In this document: piece by piece, positions 45,542-55,559 of the stretch
How the letters are laid out: each line of letters begins with the position of its first letter
How positions within the stretch are numbered: the stretch's first letter is position 1
Assembly (NCBI GenBank): GCA_963920575.1
Contig: OY986971.1
Span: forward strand, 23,702,145 to 23,766,144
From: Narthecium ossifragum
Lineage: Eukaryota; Streptophyta; Magnoliopsida; Dioscoreales; Nartheciaceae
Direction of reading: 5' to 3'
DNA length: 64,000 bases
Made by a program: the position numbers and the translations under genes
The notes under the pieces: model-generated
Told to the model about the DNA's origin: nothing
Seen by the model: only the letters and a program-made list of their open reading frames with translations
Database searches by the model: none

Positions 45542-46545
45542 TGATATGTATAAAACTGAAAGGTCGAAACTCATTGGAAAAATTTGAAAATCTTGAAAAA
45601 AAACGCAATCGGAGAACAATGCTGCAAAACCAATGCTATATATGCAAAAACAATACAAAGGCAATGCATTTCATGCAACAAGAAATGAAAAACTCACTTG
45701 TTGTGAAATCTCACTCGACGGAGGCGTGGACAGCTCGCCGGCGAGGCTCTGTCGCGAGTGTAGGGAGGCTGGCAACGTTCGGGAGAGGGTGTTGGGAAGG
45801 TGGAGGGAGATGCTCGGGAGAGTGGAGAGAGGGAGAGGGTTCGGTAGAAGAGGGAGGGAGGAAGTCTCGGTAGAAGAGGGGGAAGAAGGTAGGGGGTGGA
45901 GTGGGGTGAGGGGTAGTGTAGGTATTTTGGGTTTTGTTTGGGGTGGAGTGGGGGTGTTAGTGTGGTGTGGGGTTTTGAGGGTAGTTTAGATAAGCAGATT
46001 TATTTGTGTGGTGTGTTGAGTAAAAACTGGGGTTTTCAAACTTTGGCTGTGGTGTGTTGAGTAAATGTGGTGCGATGAGTCCAAATTGTGGTGCGGATAG
46101 CCGCACCCTTATCGAAATCAAACCAATGGTACTACTAACTTCGGAAAATCCTAACTTTCAATTTAGCCATCCGATTGATATGAAACTTGATATGCTCACT
46201 CAAGGGCATACCTCGAATCACATAACCATCAATTGGATCAATCGGATAAAAGCAAATTGATGAAAACCTATAATTTCGGTTAAATCTCAGATTTTATAAA
46301 CCAATCAAAATCCCTTTGAAAATAACTCAGATTGAAACCAAACTTTTTAGATCGCTCCCAAAGATCACTATGATCATCATGTCAAAAAAATCAAATCAAT
46401 TGGTCAACGAAAAACCATTTAATTTCACACATTAAGATGACTGCCCTGTTCCAGCACAGTCAGGCCATTTAATTCACTAAAAATCATACATAAATCCGAA
46501 AATCATGAAACTAGTTGTAATTAAAAACTAACTCAGAGATATACA

Positions 46546-48884
46546 TGTGAGGACCTGCCCCTCTACCCATGTGGCTCGTTGTAGACCGCAAGAGCAATTT
46601 GGTAAATTGTGCCTTGTTGGTTTGTTTCACACCCGCGTGTGCACACACTGGCCTTGTATGTGTTAGTGTTTGTTTAGAATGGCTAGGTGGACCCGGGATC
46701 GAAAGATCCGAACTTGGGCTTGAGTTCTTGCCCAAGTTTAGCTTTCAGCACACAAAGGATCGATCTTCCATTGAGGAAGGATCGATCATTCATAAGTCGG
46801 TTGATTTTCTGCTTCGCGAGGACGGCCGCCGTTGGCCGTCGCTCTCTTTTGTCAGAGGTGGAGGACTTTCCCTCCCCTCCCCTCACTTTTTCCCCTCTTT
46901 CCCGGCTGTCCCCTCCCCCTTTCCCCTCCTTTCTTCCCCTCATCTTCCTCCTTCTCCTCTCTTTCTTCTTCCTTCCTTCTTCTCTCCCGAAGCTCTGTTT
47001 TTCCCCTGTTTCGGGCAGCCACCTTCCTCACCTCCGTTCTCCCTCCTCCGACCATCAAATTGGGTGTTCTTTGGCTCGTTGGATTCCTGACAACGAGAGG
47101 AAGATCCCTGAAGTGGTTTGGAGGCTTGTTGGTGATCAAATCGCGGGGAATCAGCCGAGGAAAGCGCAGCTAGGTAGGGTTATACCTACTGTGTTCTTTT
47201 CGGGTGTTCTTGAGATCTAGCCGTTGGATCTTGTTGATCCTTGTTTTGTTGGTTTCCTTATATCTTGTAGAATAACTGATTTAAGTTTCATGTTAATCAG
47301 TTGAGATTTGATTAGGTTTTATGGATGATTAGTCTCGGATTTCTGGTTTTCTGCTGTTCTTGAGAAACAGCCGGCTTGCGGCGAGTTTTCTGGCCGGCAA
47401 GTACATAATCTTGGCTTTTCATAAACATGAGAGTTGTAGATCTATTCGTTATTTTTCCATTCCATCTTGTTTCATATTTTTCCGATTTATGTACGATTTC
47501 TTATGAATTGTTTGCTGGAGGGCTGCGTTGCAGCAATTAATGGGTAAGTTAGTTTGATTGACGATTTTGATTAGCGTTTTTCCGTTAATCCAACCGTTGG
47601 ATGATTATGATTTTTGGATATGATGATTCTGGTTTATACACCTACTGGTGGCTAAGTTGGTTCTTGAATCCGATGTCGTTTGGACGTCGGATCGACGGGA
47701 TCAATTAGCCCCTAAGTAGAGGCTTGGGTGTTTTGTTGAATATAATATTATATTTCGAAATATAATATTATATTGCGTTTTATTCATCATCGGTTTTCGG
47801 GGTTGCTTCCCGTTGCAGGAGTCTGCGGTCGACGGTCGTGGTACCGTCGTAATGCCGGGACCCGCTGCGGATTGGCTGGCAGCGGTCGGTGGTACCGCTG
47901 CAGCGATCCGGTTGACTTATATGATGTTTGTCATACTGTTGCATGCCTATCTCCTGTTTGTGTATGTCATAGCATGCATTGTTGTTGTGTGCATTAGTTG
48001 CATTGGTTAGGGCGTGGGTGATCTTTGGGTCGCCGTCCCGAGGCTGGAAGCTCGGACTTAGCCCTAGGACCGGGGTTGGGTAGTTTGGACCCGGTTTGAA
48101 TTGTGGTGTCCAGTCAACTTAATGATAGGCTTAGATGACTGGTACACTGTTGTGTTTGATGTTTAGAGGTCGTGTCGGCCTCGAGCCAAATCGAGGTGTA
48201 GCCGGTACCCAGTCCTTCTAAAACTCTTGGGTGGCAGGTGTGACTACCCAGCGGTGCTATCCGCCAACAGTGCTCAGGATCCTGTTGTGAGTGGCAGTGC
48301 CGTGTCCTGCCTTACTGAGTGTGACCCAGTGTGTGACCAGTTAGCTGGAAGATCATGACTGGGGCTCTCAGGGGTATCCGGTGGGGTTATGGGACCCCTG
48401 TATACACCCAGGTCCTACTTGAGGGCGACACTGTTGTGTTTCCCTCTTCCTTCTGTGTGTCGTAGTGTAGATCCCTACTGAGCTTAGTGCTCACACCTAC
48501 CCGGGCTGCGTTTTGCAGGTGCAGGCGTCAGTTCTTCTTCCTTGGCCCCTACCGGGCAGTTGGTTGGCGGTGCGGCGGCGCCAGGTGGAGTCTGAGAGGT
48601 GGTGATCATTTACTGCTTTTACCCTTATGTTAGTTAGTCTCCTACGGGAGTAATGTTGTACTTTGAATCTTCCCCCTCTCCGAGGATATGTATATTAACA
48701 CTTGAGTTTTTAATCTGAGGTTCGAGGTTTTGCTAATTAATATTGTTTTAATTGAGGGTGCTTTGGTGAACTGTTAGGGAGACCAATAGGTTAGAGGGAA
48801 CCCTCGCCAGCTTTTCTTCCGTGTTTGTAGGTTCCGGTTCGCGTCGCCCGGCCCGGTTGGGCTTTCGCAGGTCGGGGCGCGACA
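46546..48884 (+). repeat. 5' LTR of the outer Tekay element (2339 bp)
   Basis: It begins TGTGAGGACCTG and ends GCGCGACA, directly before the primer site. It matches the start of the 3' LTR at 63256 closely. Near its 5' end are two GATCGATC sites (about 46759 and 46788). A perfect 36-bp AT-rich palindrome lies at 47739-47774. A pyrimidine-rich CT tract runs from about 46870 to 47000. Confidence 0.9.
47739..47774. repeat. Perfect 36-bp AT-rich palindrome in the outer 5' LTR
   Basis: An 18-base arm reading AATATAATATTATATTTC is followed at once by its exact reverse complement, centred on CG at 47756/47757. It could extrude a cruciform or, in RNA, form a hairpin. Confidence 0.9.
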
Positions 48885-48887
48885 GCT

Positions 48888-48899
48888 TGGTATCAGAGC
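48888..48899 (+). other. Primer binding site of the outer Tekay element (initiator tRNA-Met)
   Basis: TGGTATCAGAGC is complementary to the 3' end of plant initiator tRNA-Met and starts four bases after the LTR end. It would prime minus-strand DNA synthesis. Confidence 0.9.
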
Positions 48900-49085
48900 A
48901 TAGGCTGTAGATTCCAGGGTTTAGGATCAGGATTCGGTTGAGATTGAGCGTGGAATGGGTTAGTTCTATGTCTAGAACATCCGTGCATGCTCATTTTGAT
49001 GTGTTGTGCTTTTCCGCTTTATGTTGTGTTGCTTTGTCTTGGGTTTCGAACGAGTGGACGCTCATTTGTTGTTGGTGATTGCGCA

Positions 49086-50027
49086 GATGTCGGGAGCTCG
49101 AGGCTGACCTTCGGTTGATGGTCGGGGTGGGGCACGACTTGGTCGACTCGCCCGACCAGACAGGGTAGCACCTGTCAAGGAGGTCAGAGCTAGACGGACT
49201 AAGCCATCACCAGCGACGGCTTCGGTCGCACGGGAGGAGACCCTTCTCGCCGAGGAGGGGGTTCTCGCTCCGGTTGACGTGCGGACCGCTGTGGTGGTCT
49301 TGCTGGGGTTTCAGCAGTATGCCACCCGGTTCACGCACTTGGTCCGTTTTGCGGGGGCAGTGGTAGCAGATCCAATGGCCAGTGCATGTCAGTTTGAGCA
49401 GAGGCTTCGATCAGAGATCAGACGACGGACCAGTTCTTACCTCTTCCAGGCGTACTCAGCAGTTCCGGACCGCGCCTTGGCAGTAGGGGCGCAGTTGCGA
49501 GACGAGAGGTGCCGGGCAGTTCCACCGGCATTCTCTACCAGCACACCGCAGAGACCCCAGTTCAGAGGGGGATTCGGCAGAGGGAACCAGCGGCGTCAGC
49601 GACGCTTTCAGCAGCGGTCGCAGCACCCGCAGCAGATCCAGGCACAGTTGCCGAGTCCGCCAGGCCAGTTTCTCCTGACGGCCGGGCCGTCTAGGCAGGC
49701 TCCGTCAGGGGGAGGCCAGGGTCAGCAGCCTGATAGCGCGTCAGTCATGTGCTTCTTGTGCGGGCAGCTGGGACACTACCGTAGGGACTGCCACTTGCGA
49801 GGAGCGCGGGGCGCTGTGCCGCAGGGGAGTCGAGGTGGAGGTCCAGTGCTTGGAAGGGGAGCAATGGCGAGAGCGGGTCAGGGGCTGAACCGGGCCACTC
49901 CAGGGGTGGAGGCGGCCAGCGGGGGCGTGTGTTTGCTTTTCCGATGCGGGAGCAGCCGGACATCGTTCAGCTTCTCCAGTCGCCACAGCAGCCGCAGTAG
50001 TACCAGCAGGCAGCGGCAGAGCCATCC
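49086..50027 (+). pseudogene. gag: Outer Tekay gag remnant
   Basis: The ATG at 49086 (MSGARG) meets a stop at codon 7. An open frame from about 49279 then gives the C-terminal half of gag: QQYATRFTHLVRFAG, an Arg/Gln-rich segment and a CCHC knuckle CFLCGQLGHYRRDC. Against the intact inner element about 100 residues of the central gag domain are missing at about 49300. A frame change near 49920 ends the similarity. It cannot give a working capsid protein. Confidence 0.8.
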
Positions 50028-51497
50028 GTGCTCAGAGGGTTGGAGACGAGTTGGCTAGAGGTGGTACAGTCTGTAGACTCACCGATCGGCGGCACCGTCA
50101 AAGTAGACCGGGTCTGCCGATCTTGTTCTTTGGAGGTTGGAGACCTCCGTGTCTGTCTAGACCTGCGGGTGCTAGACATGACAGGCTTCGATGTGATACT
50201 CGGTATGGACTGGTTAGCAGCATACCGAGCTATTATCGACTGTGGTCGCCGGAGGGTGGTCGCTTGGACACCCGATGGGACACAGTTTGTGTTGTTGGGG
50301 GATCGGTTTTCGGCCGATTCCTTTGCTTGTGGTGTGGGGAGGCGTGGCAGCGAGCTTTCAGCCTTGCTGGCCAGCCTGTCCCTATTCGAGTCAGAGGGAG
50401 TGCAGCAGAGCAGTTTCCCCATGATCATGTGCGACTACACCGATGTGTTTCCCGAGGTGTTGCCAGGGCTTCCACCGCCCAGAGAGGTCGATTTTGAAAT
50501 CGACCTGGTACCGGGTACCGCACCGATCTCTCTCCCAGCTTTCAGGATGGCACCAGCAGAGCAGAGTGAGTTGAGGACTCAGCTAGACGAGCTTACCAGC
50601 AGAGGCTTCATCCGTCCTAGCATGTCTCCCTAGGGGGCGCCAGTGTTGTTCGCAAAGAAGAAGGATGGTACCCTTCGACTTTGCATAGACTACAGGCGGC
50701 TCAACAGGGTGACGGTGAAGAACAGGTATCCCATGCCGCGGATCGACGACCTGTTTGACCAGTTGAGAGGATCTTCAGTGTTCTCGAAGATCGATCTCCG
50801 CACCGGCGACCACCAGTTGAGGGTTCGGGATTGCGACATCCCAAAGACGGCTTTTCGGACTCGGTACGTCCTGTACGAGTTCTTGGTGATGCCGTTTGGG
50901 CTGACGAACGCACCAGCAGCGTTCATGGATCTCATGCAGAGGATCTTCCGGCCTTTCCTAGACGAGTTCGTGGTGGTGTTCGTCGATGACATCCTTATCT
51001 ACTCCCAGTCAGAGGTAGAGCACGAGCGACACTTGGCGACAGTGTTGCAGCTACTTCGGGAGCATCGGCTTTATGCCAAGGCTTCCAAGTGCGAGTTCTG
51101 GCTTGCACAGGTGGGATTCCTTGGACACGTGGTGTCGGCAGCAGGGATCTCAGTTGACCCGGCCAAGGTCGAGGCAGTGGTACAGTGGCAGAGACCGAGG
51201 ACAGTGTTCGAGGTCCGTAGCTTCTTAGGCCTGGCGGGTTACTACAGGCGGTTCGTGCGGGACTTCTCCAGAGTTGCCGGACCGTTGACCAGACTGACAC
51301 AGAAGGCCGTCCCGTTCGTGTGGGATGATGCTAGTGAGCGAGCCTTCGTAGAGCTGAGGACCAGGTTGACCAGTGCACCGGTGCTGATCGTCCCCGAGCG
51401 AGGTGTTGGTTACAGTATCTACAACGACGCTAGATGGAGCTACTGGAGGACTACGACTTTGCGTTGCATTACCATCCTGGTAAAGCAGACGTCGTAG
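50028..51497 (+). pseudogene. pol: Outer Tekay protease tail and reverse transcriptase remnant
   Basis: The first frame (50028-50632) has the protease C-terminal part with VILGMDWL and the linker to RT, but the Asp-Ser-Gly active-site region present in the inner element is absent. TAG at 50631-50633 replaces an expected Trp codon. The second frame (50643-51497) is RT with [20 protein letters not shown] and [10 protein letters not shown]. It runs into a deletion at the start of RNase H (after YNDA at about 51430), where the frame shifts. Confidence 0.85.
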
Positions 51498-52829
51498 CAG
51501 ACGCGCTGAGCAGACAGGTGAGAGACACCATAGCAGCAGTTGCAGGGTTGTCAGCGCGGCAGTGGCAGGCTCTAGAGACGGCGGGCCAGTTGGGGCTCGA
51601 GTTTGAGGATCGGTGATCCAGCAGCTTCCTCTACGCAGTGCAGAGTATGCCAGCAGTTCTAGCCAGAGTGTTGGAGGCACAGTACAGTGACCCAGAGCTC
51701 GAGGAGTTACGCACAGCAGCGGGCACGGAGGGCGCAGACGGAGACTGGACAGTATCGCTAGACGGAGGGCTACGGTTCAGAGGCAGAGTAGCAGTTCCAG
51801 CAGATCCAGTTCTTCGAGACGACGTCCTACGAGAGTTCCACCACTCTCGCGTTGCGGTTCATCCCGGCGGCACCAAGATGTACCAGGATCTTCGGCGACA
51901 GTTCTGGTGGCGCGGGATGAAGAGGGCAGTGACGGAGTTCGTATCGCGCTGCCTTACCTGTCAGAAGGTCAAGGCAGAGCACCAGCGGACTCCGGGGTTA
52001 CTTCAGCCGCTTCCACTAGCTGAGTGGAAGTGGGAGCACATCACGATAGACTTCGTGACCGGGCTACCGAGATCCCCTAGGGGGAATGACGCGATTTGGG
52101 TCATCGTTGATCGATTGACCAAATCGGCGCACTTCCTGCCTATGCGGGTGACAGACTCGACCGACAGGTTGGGCAGTTTGTACGTCAGAGAGGTGGTCAG
52201 ACTACACGGAGTTCCAGTTTCTATCGTGTCAGACCGTGACCCCAGGTTCACTAGCAGGTTCTGGCGCGACTTCCAGGAGGTAGTTGGCACACTCCTGACT
52301 TTCAGTACGGCATTCCATCCGCAGACAGACGGACAGTCAGAGCGGACTATCCAGATCCTGGAGGACATGCTGAGAGCATGTGTCCTCGACGCAGGAGGCA
52401 GCTGGGAGGAGCACGTTCCCTTGGTGGAGTTCGCCTACAACAACAGCTACCAGTCCAGTCTTGGAGTGGCGCCTTTCGAGGCGTTGTACGGTAGGCCGTG
52501 TCGTTCCCCAGTGTGCTGGACAGAGGTTGGAGAGGCTTCACTCACCGGTCCAGACATCGTCAGGCAGTCGTCAGAGAGGTTAGTGCAGATCAGGCAGAGG
52601 CTTCTGACGGCTCAGAGCCGACAGAAGAGTTATGCAGATCAGAGGCGACGACCGTTAGAGTTTGCAGTCGGCGACCGAGTGTTTTTGCGAGCATCGCCGT
52701 ACAGAGGTTCTGTCAGGTTTGACAGAGGTGGCAAGTTGGCGCCGAGGTTTGTCGGGCCGTTTGAGATCTTAGAGAGGGTCGGCGAGGTAGCTTACCGCCA
52801 GGATCTTCCTCAGCACATGTCTGCTGTGC
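51434..52829 (+). pseudogene. pol: Outer Tekay RNase H tail and integrase, interrupted by inner element
   Basis: After the RNase H deletion the frame resumes as [23 protein letters not shown] at 51614-51616 interrupts it. From 51638 the integrase is open, with HHCC finger (EFHHSR...CLTCQKVK) and catalytic motifs IDFVTGL, SDRDPRF and [10 protein letters not shown]. The frame reads to MSAV at 52829, where the inner element begins, and resumes at 62899 with HPTFHVSML. Confidence 0.85.
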
Positions 52830-55356
52830 TGTGAGGGCCCGTCCCTCAGACCTGACTCGACCACGTGGGTCGAGAGCCGGTTTCATGTTGGTTTGGTTCC
52901 GCGTCGGGCACGATCGGGCGATCGTGTGGCGGTTTGGACCCCAGGGGCATTTTGGTAAATATGCCCCCTGGTGGTCGGTTTCACACCCGCGTTGCACCCA
53001 CGGCCTTGGTTTGATGTATGTGATTGTTTAGAATGGTTAGGTGGGTCTGGGATCGGAAGATCCCAGCTCGGGCGCGCTAGAGCTCGCTATCGGGCTCGTA
53101 AGCGGGCTTTCGACCCGTTAGAGGACCCGGCCCATTAGAGGGCCTGGTGAGTGGAGGGTGGTTGGAGCAGTTGGCTCCAACCCCCTACCCGATCCCCTCT
53201 CTTCTCTCCTCTCTTCTCTCCTTCCCTTCTTCCCTTCCTTGGCTGGTTCTTCCTTCTCTTCTCCACCGACAGCCCCTCTTCCTCTCCCTTCTCCCCTTCT
53301 CCTCCGGCTGGGCTAAAGCTTGGAGGACTGAGCTTGAGTAGCGGATCTTTGCGGCGAGGTTGGCTGGACGCGTGGAGAGCTTCGTTGCTGTTGAGGTAGG
53401 TGTTTCTACCTCGATCCTTGGATCGGGTTCTACTAGGTTAGGATGTTTATGGTTGTGCTGTGAATGCCATGTTAGAATGCTTGTGGTTCTTGGTGTGCAA
53501 TGTAGGTCATTCCTTGTATTCTTACTTTGCAAATTCTGGTATTGCAACGGTTCGTTTTCCGTATTTTCGAAGTTTCGTCGGTTTTGGTTTTCCGACCTAG
53601 AATGGGATTTAACCGTCCAAATATGGATTTCTTTGCATCCTTAGATCCCTCACTTCAAAATACACTTGCTTGCAAAGTTTGATTGTATTCTAACATGTTT
53701 TGATCCTTCAAATCTTAGAAAATGGATTTCCGGAATACTGCGTTTTGAGCTCGACGGTCGATCGGTGCATCGACCGTCAGGCTCGACGGTCGATCGATGT
53801 ATCGACCGTCCAGCTTTAGTACGTTTGCTTTGGGCCTGACGGTCGACCGTCGCATCGACCGTCGGGCTCTGTTGAGATTTTGGGTTCCCAGGGTCGATGG
53901 ATCGATCGACCGTGGGACCTTAGCTTCATCGCCATTTACCTGACGGTCGACCGTCGGATCGACCGTCGCATCGACCGTCAGGCTCTGGTTGGTTTTGGGC
54001 TGTTCAGGGTCGATGGTTGGATCGACCGTCGCCCTTGATTTTCTTCGCGTGGGCCTCACGGTCGATCCACGGATCGACCGTGGCATCGTCCGTGGCCCCA
54101 CGGTCGATGCACGGATCGACCGTGACCCTTTGAACAGTGTTCTTTGATTCTTCTTGAATGGCTTTCAACTTTGATTGAGTCTTAAACGTGTTGGGAGGTT
54201 TATAGATGGATTTAACGAGGTTTTCAAGGGGTTTTCCCTCGGGTTTGAGAATCGATTCAGGTGACTTCCTTTTTGGTAAATATATGGCTTTACTTGCATT
54301 TAAATACTTGTATGATTGTAATTAAATGCCTGGTTGTTTGCTTAACCATTAGCTAGCTATGAGTGCTAGCTAATGAGGAATTGTGGAACCTTAGCCTCTT
54401 GCCGGCGAGTGCCGAGGTCTATTGTATATTTGTTGAACTTATAACTGTTGACGTGACATATAGAGACATCTAGGGTAGATGTTTGCTTAAGCTCATGCAT
54501 TGTATGCATTAGAAGCATTTGAGGTTAGGCGGGCGATGTTTTAGGTCGCCGATCTGAGGCTCTCGGGTAGCTCGGATCTAGCCTTAGGACCGTGGATGGG
54601 TAGTCAGGATTAGGGTGTGATTGTTGATCTGAATCTTTGGTGATTGAGGATTGCGTTAGTCGGCTTGAATCTTTGTTTAAGGTTTAGAGGTCGTGTTGTC
54701 TTCCTAGGCCAAGTGCTAGGGATGCAACCGAGGAGTTCCCGACGTGGTCCCCAGGCAGTGGTATCCCTGCTGGGTAAGGGCTAGAGCCTGCATGTTACTG
54801 TTTCCGTGGTCCTCCTGGTAACATGTTCAGGAGAGAGGTTTCATGACAGGAACCCTTGAGACATCGGTGGGTTATGGGACCCGTGGCATCCTTTAGACTT
54901 AGGCTGGGGGACAACACTGTTGTTGTTTTCCTCCCTTCAGTGTGCCGTAGAGTAGAACCCTACTGGGCTTTTTGCTCATTCCTACCCGGGCTGCGTTTGC
55001 AGGTGCAGGCGGCGGTCCTTCTTCGGTGGAGCCGACTGGTTCAGCTTTTGGCGGCGCAGGTACATCCAGAGGCGTCTGAGGTTTTGTTGGAGGATGTAAC
55101 TGTTGTAACTTTTTGAATATATAATTATGCATGTTGTACCCTCTTTGGAGAACCTTTGAGATGTTGTATAAGTATGTATTTTGAAACTCGGACATTGTAA
55201 GACTTGATGTTATATTATGATCAAATCTGCTTAGCCTCTTGATTACTTTTGATTAAATTGTTTATCCTTTCCGCTTGTACTGCGCCGGTTGATGATGAAT
55301 AGTGTTAGGACCCTCACGCCCCGTCCTGGATGGGTTTTCTGGGTCGGGGTGTGACA
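52830..55356 (+). repeat. 5' LTR of the inner Tekay element (2527 bp)
   Basis: It begins TGTGAGGGCCC and ends GGTGTGACA. It includes a dense array of the inverted motif ACGGTCGAT/ATCGACCGT at 53752-54122, a CT-rich tract at 53205-53300, and no open gene. It is nearly identical to the 3' copy. Confidence 0.95.
53752..54122. repeat. ACGGTCGAT / ATCGACCGT inverted-motif array in the inner 5' LTR
   Basis: About twenty half-sites alternate in both orientations, often as GACGGTCGATC followed within a few bases by GATCGACCGTC, so many can pair into short hairpins. The sister array in the 3' LTR (61266-61665) is 24 bp longer owing to two extra 12-bp units. Confidence 0.85.
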
Positions 55357-55359
55357 ACT

Positions 55360-55371
55360 TGGTATCAGAGC
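55360..55371 (+). other. Primer binding site of the inner Tekay element (initiator tRNA-Met)
   Basis: TGGTATCAGAGC starts three bases after the LTR end (CA at 55355-55356), the same primer type as the outer element. Confidence 0.92.
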
Positions 55372-55559
55372 AGGCTGTAGGTCCCAGGGATAGGATTAGG
55401 CTTGCGGTTAAGGTTTTGAGCGCGGTTTGGGATAGTTTTAGGAGTAGAGCATCCCTGTGTGCTTGACTGTGCTCATGTGTGTTGTGCTTTTATTTTATTG
55501 ATTGCTGCTGTGTTTTGTTTCTCACGGGTGGACACTTGTCGTCTCTGTTGAACGTGCAG

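Larger units (their letters stand above)
38953..46108. mobile_element. Mutator-like element with transposase-OTU and plant-mobile-domain genes
   Basis: The terminal inverted repeats are about 56 bp (38953-39008 and 46053-46108) with three mismatches by eye. They begin GGGTGCGGCTATCCGCACC, itself a 7-bp stem with a CTAT loop. A perfect 9-bp target duplication TTATCGAAA flanks the element (38944-38952 and 46109-46117), which is the Mutator hallmark. Inside, a plus-strand transposase gene and a minus-strand plant-mobile-domain gene converge. The subterminal DNA is strand-biased (C/A-rich left, G/T-rich right). All three non-coding intervals carry a 20-bp dyad array. Total length is 7156 bp. Confidence 0.92.
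37830..46545 (-). repeat. Old minus-strand Tekay-like LTR, interrupted by the Mutator-like element
   Basis: TGTCACACTTCGACCCAGAA at 37830 is the reverse complement of the end of the Tekay LTRs seen later in this window (...CTGGGTCGGGGTGTGACA). ACCCGAGAGCCTCGGATCGG at about 38522 matches the reverse complement of another LTR segment (near 54550). No primer site lies beyond the 37830 end, so it is a solo or 3' LTR. The pieces are 37830-38952 and 46109-46545; the transposon occupies 38953-46108, and the plus-strand Tekay element cuts it at 46546. Confidence 0.5.

Noticed and set aside
46569..47220. Overlapping open frames of 170-180 codons in the outer Tekay LTR
   Set aside because: They arise from a CT-rich tract open in several frames on both strands and recur in the 3' LTR. 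There is no domain and no start context.
55479..55559. Hydrophobic N-terminal extension of the inner gag-pol that could be a signal peptide
   Set aside because: It begins at GTG, not ATG. The ATG at 55560 fits gag and matches the outer element's start position.
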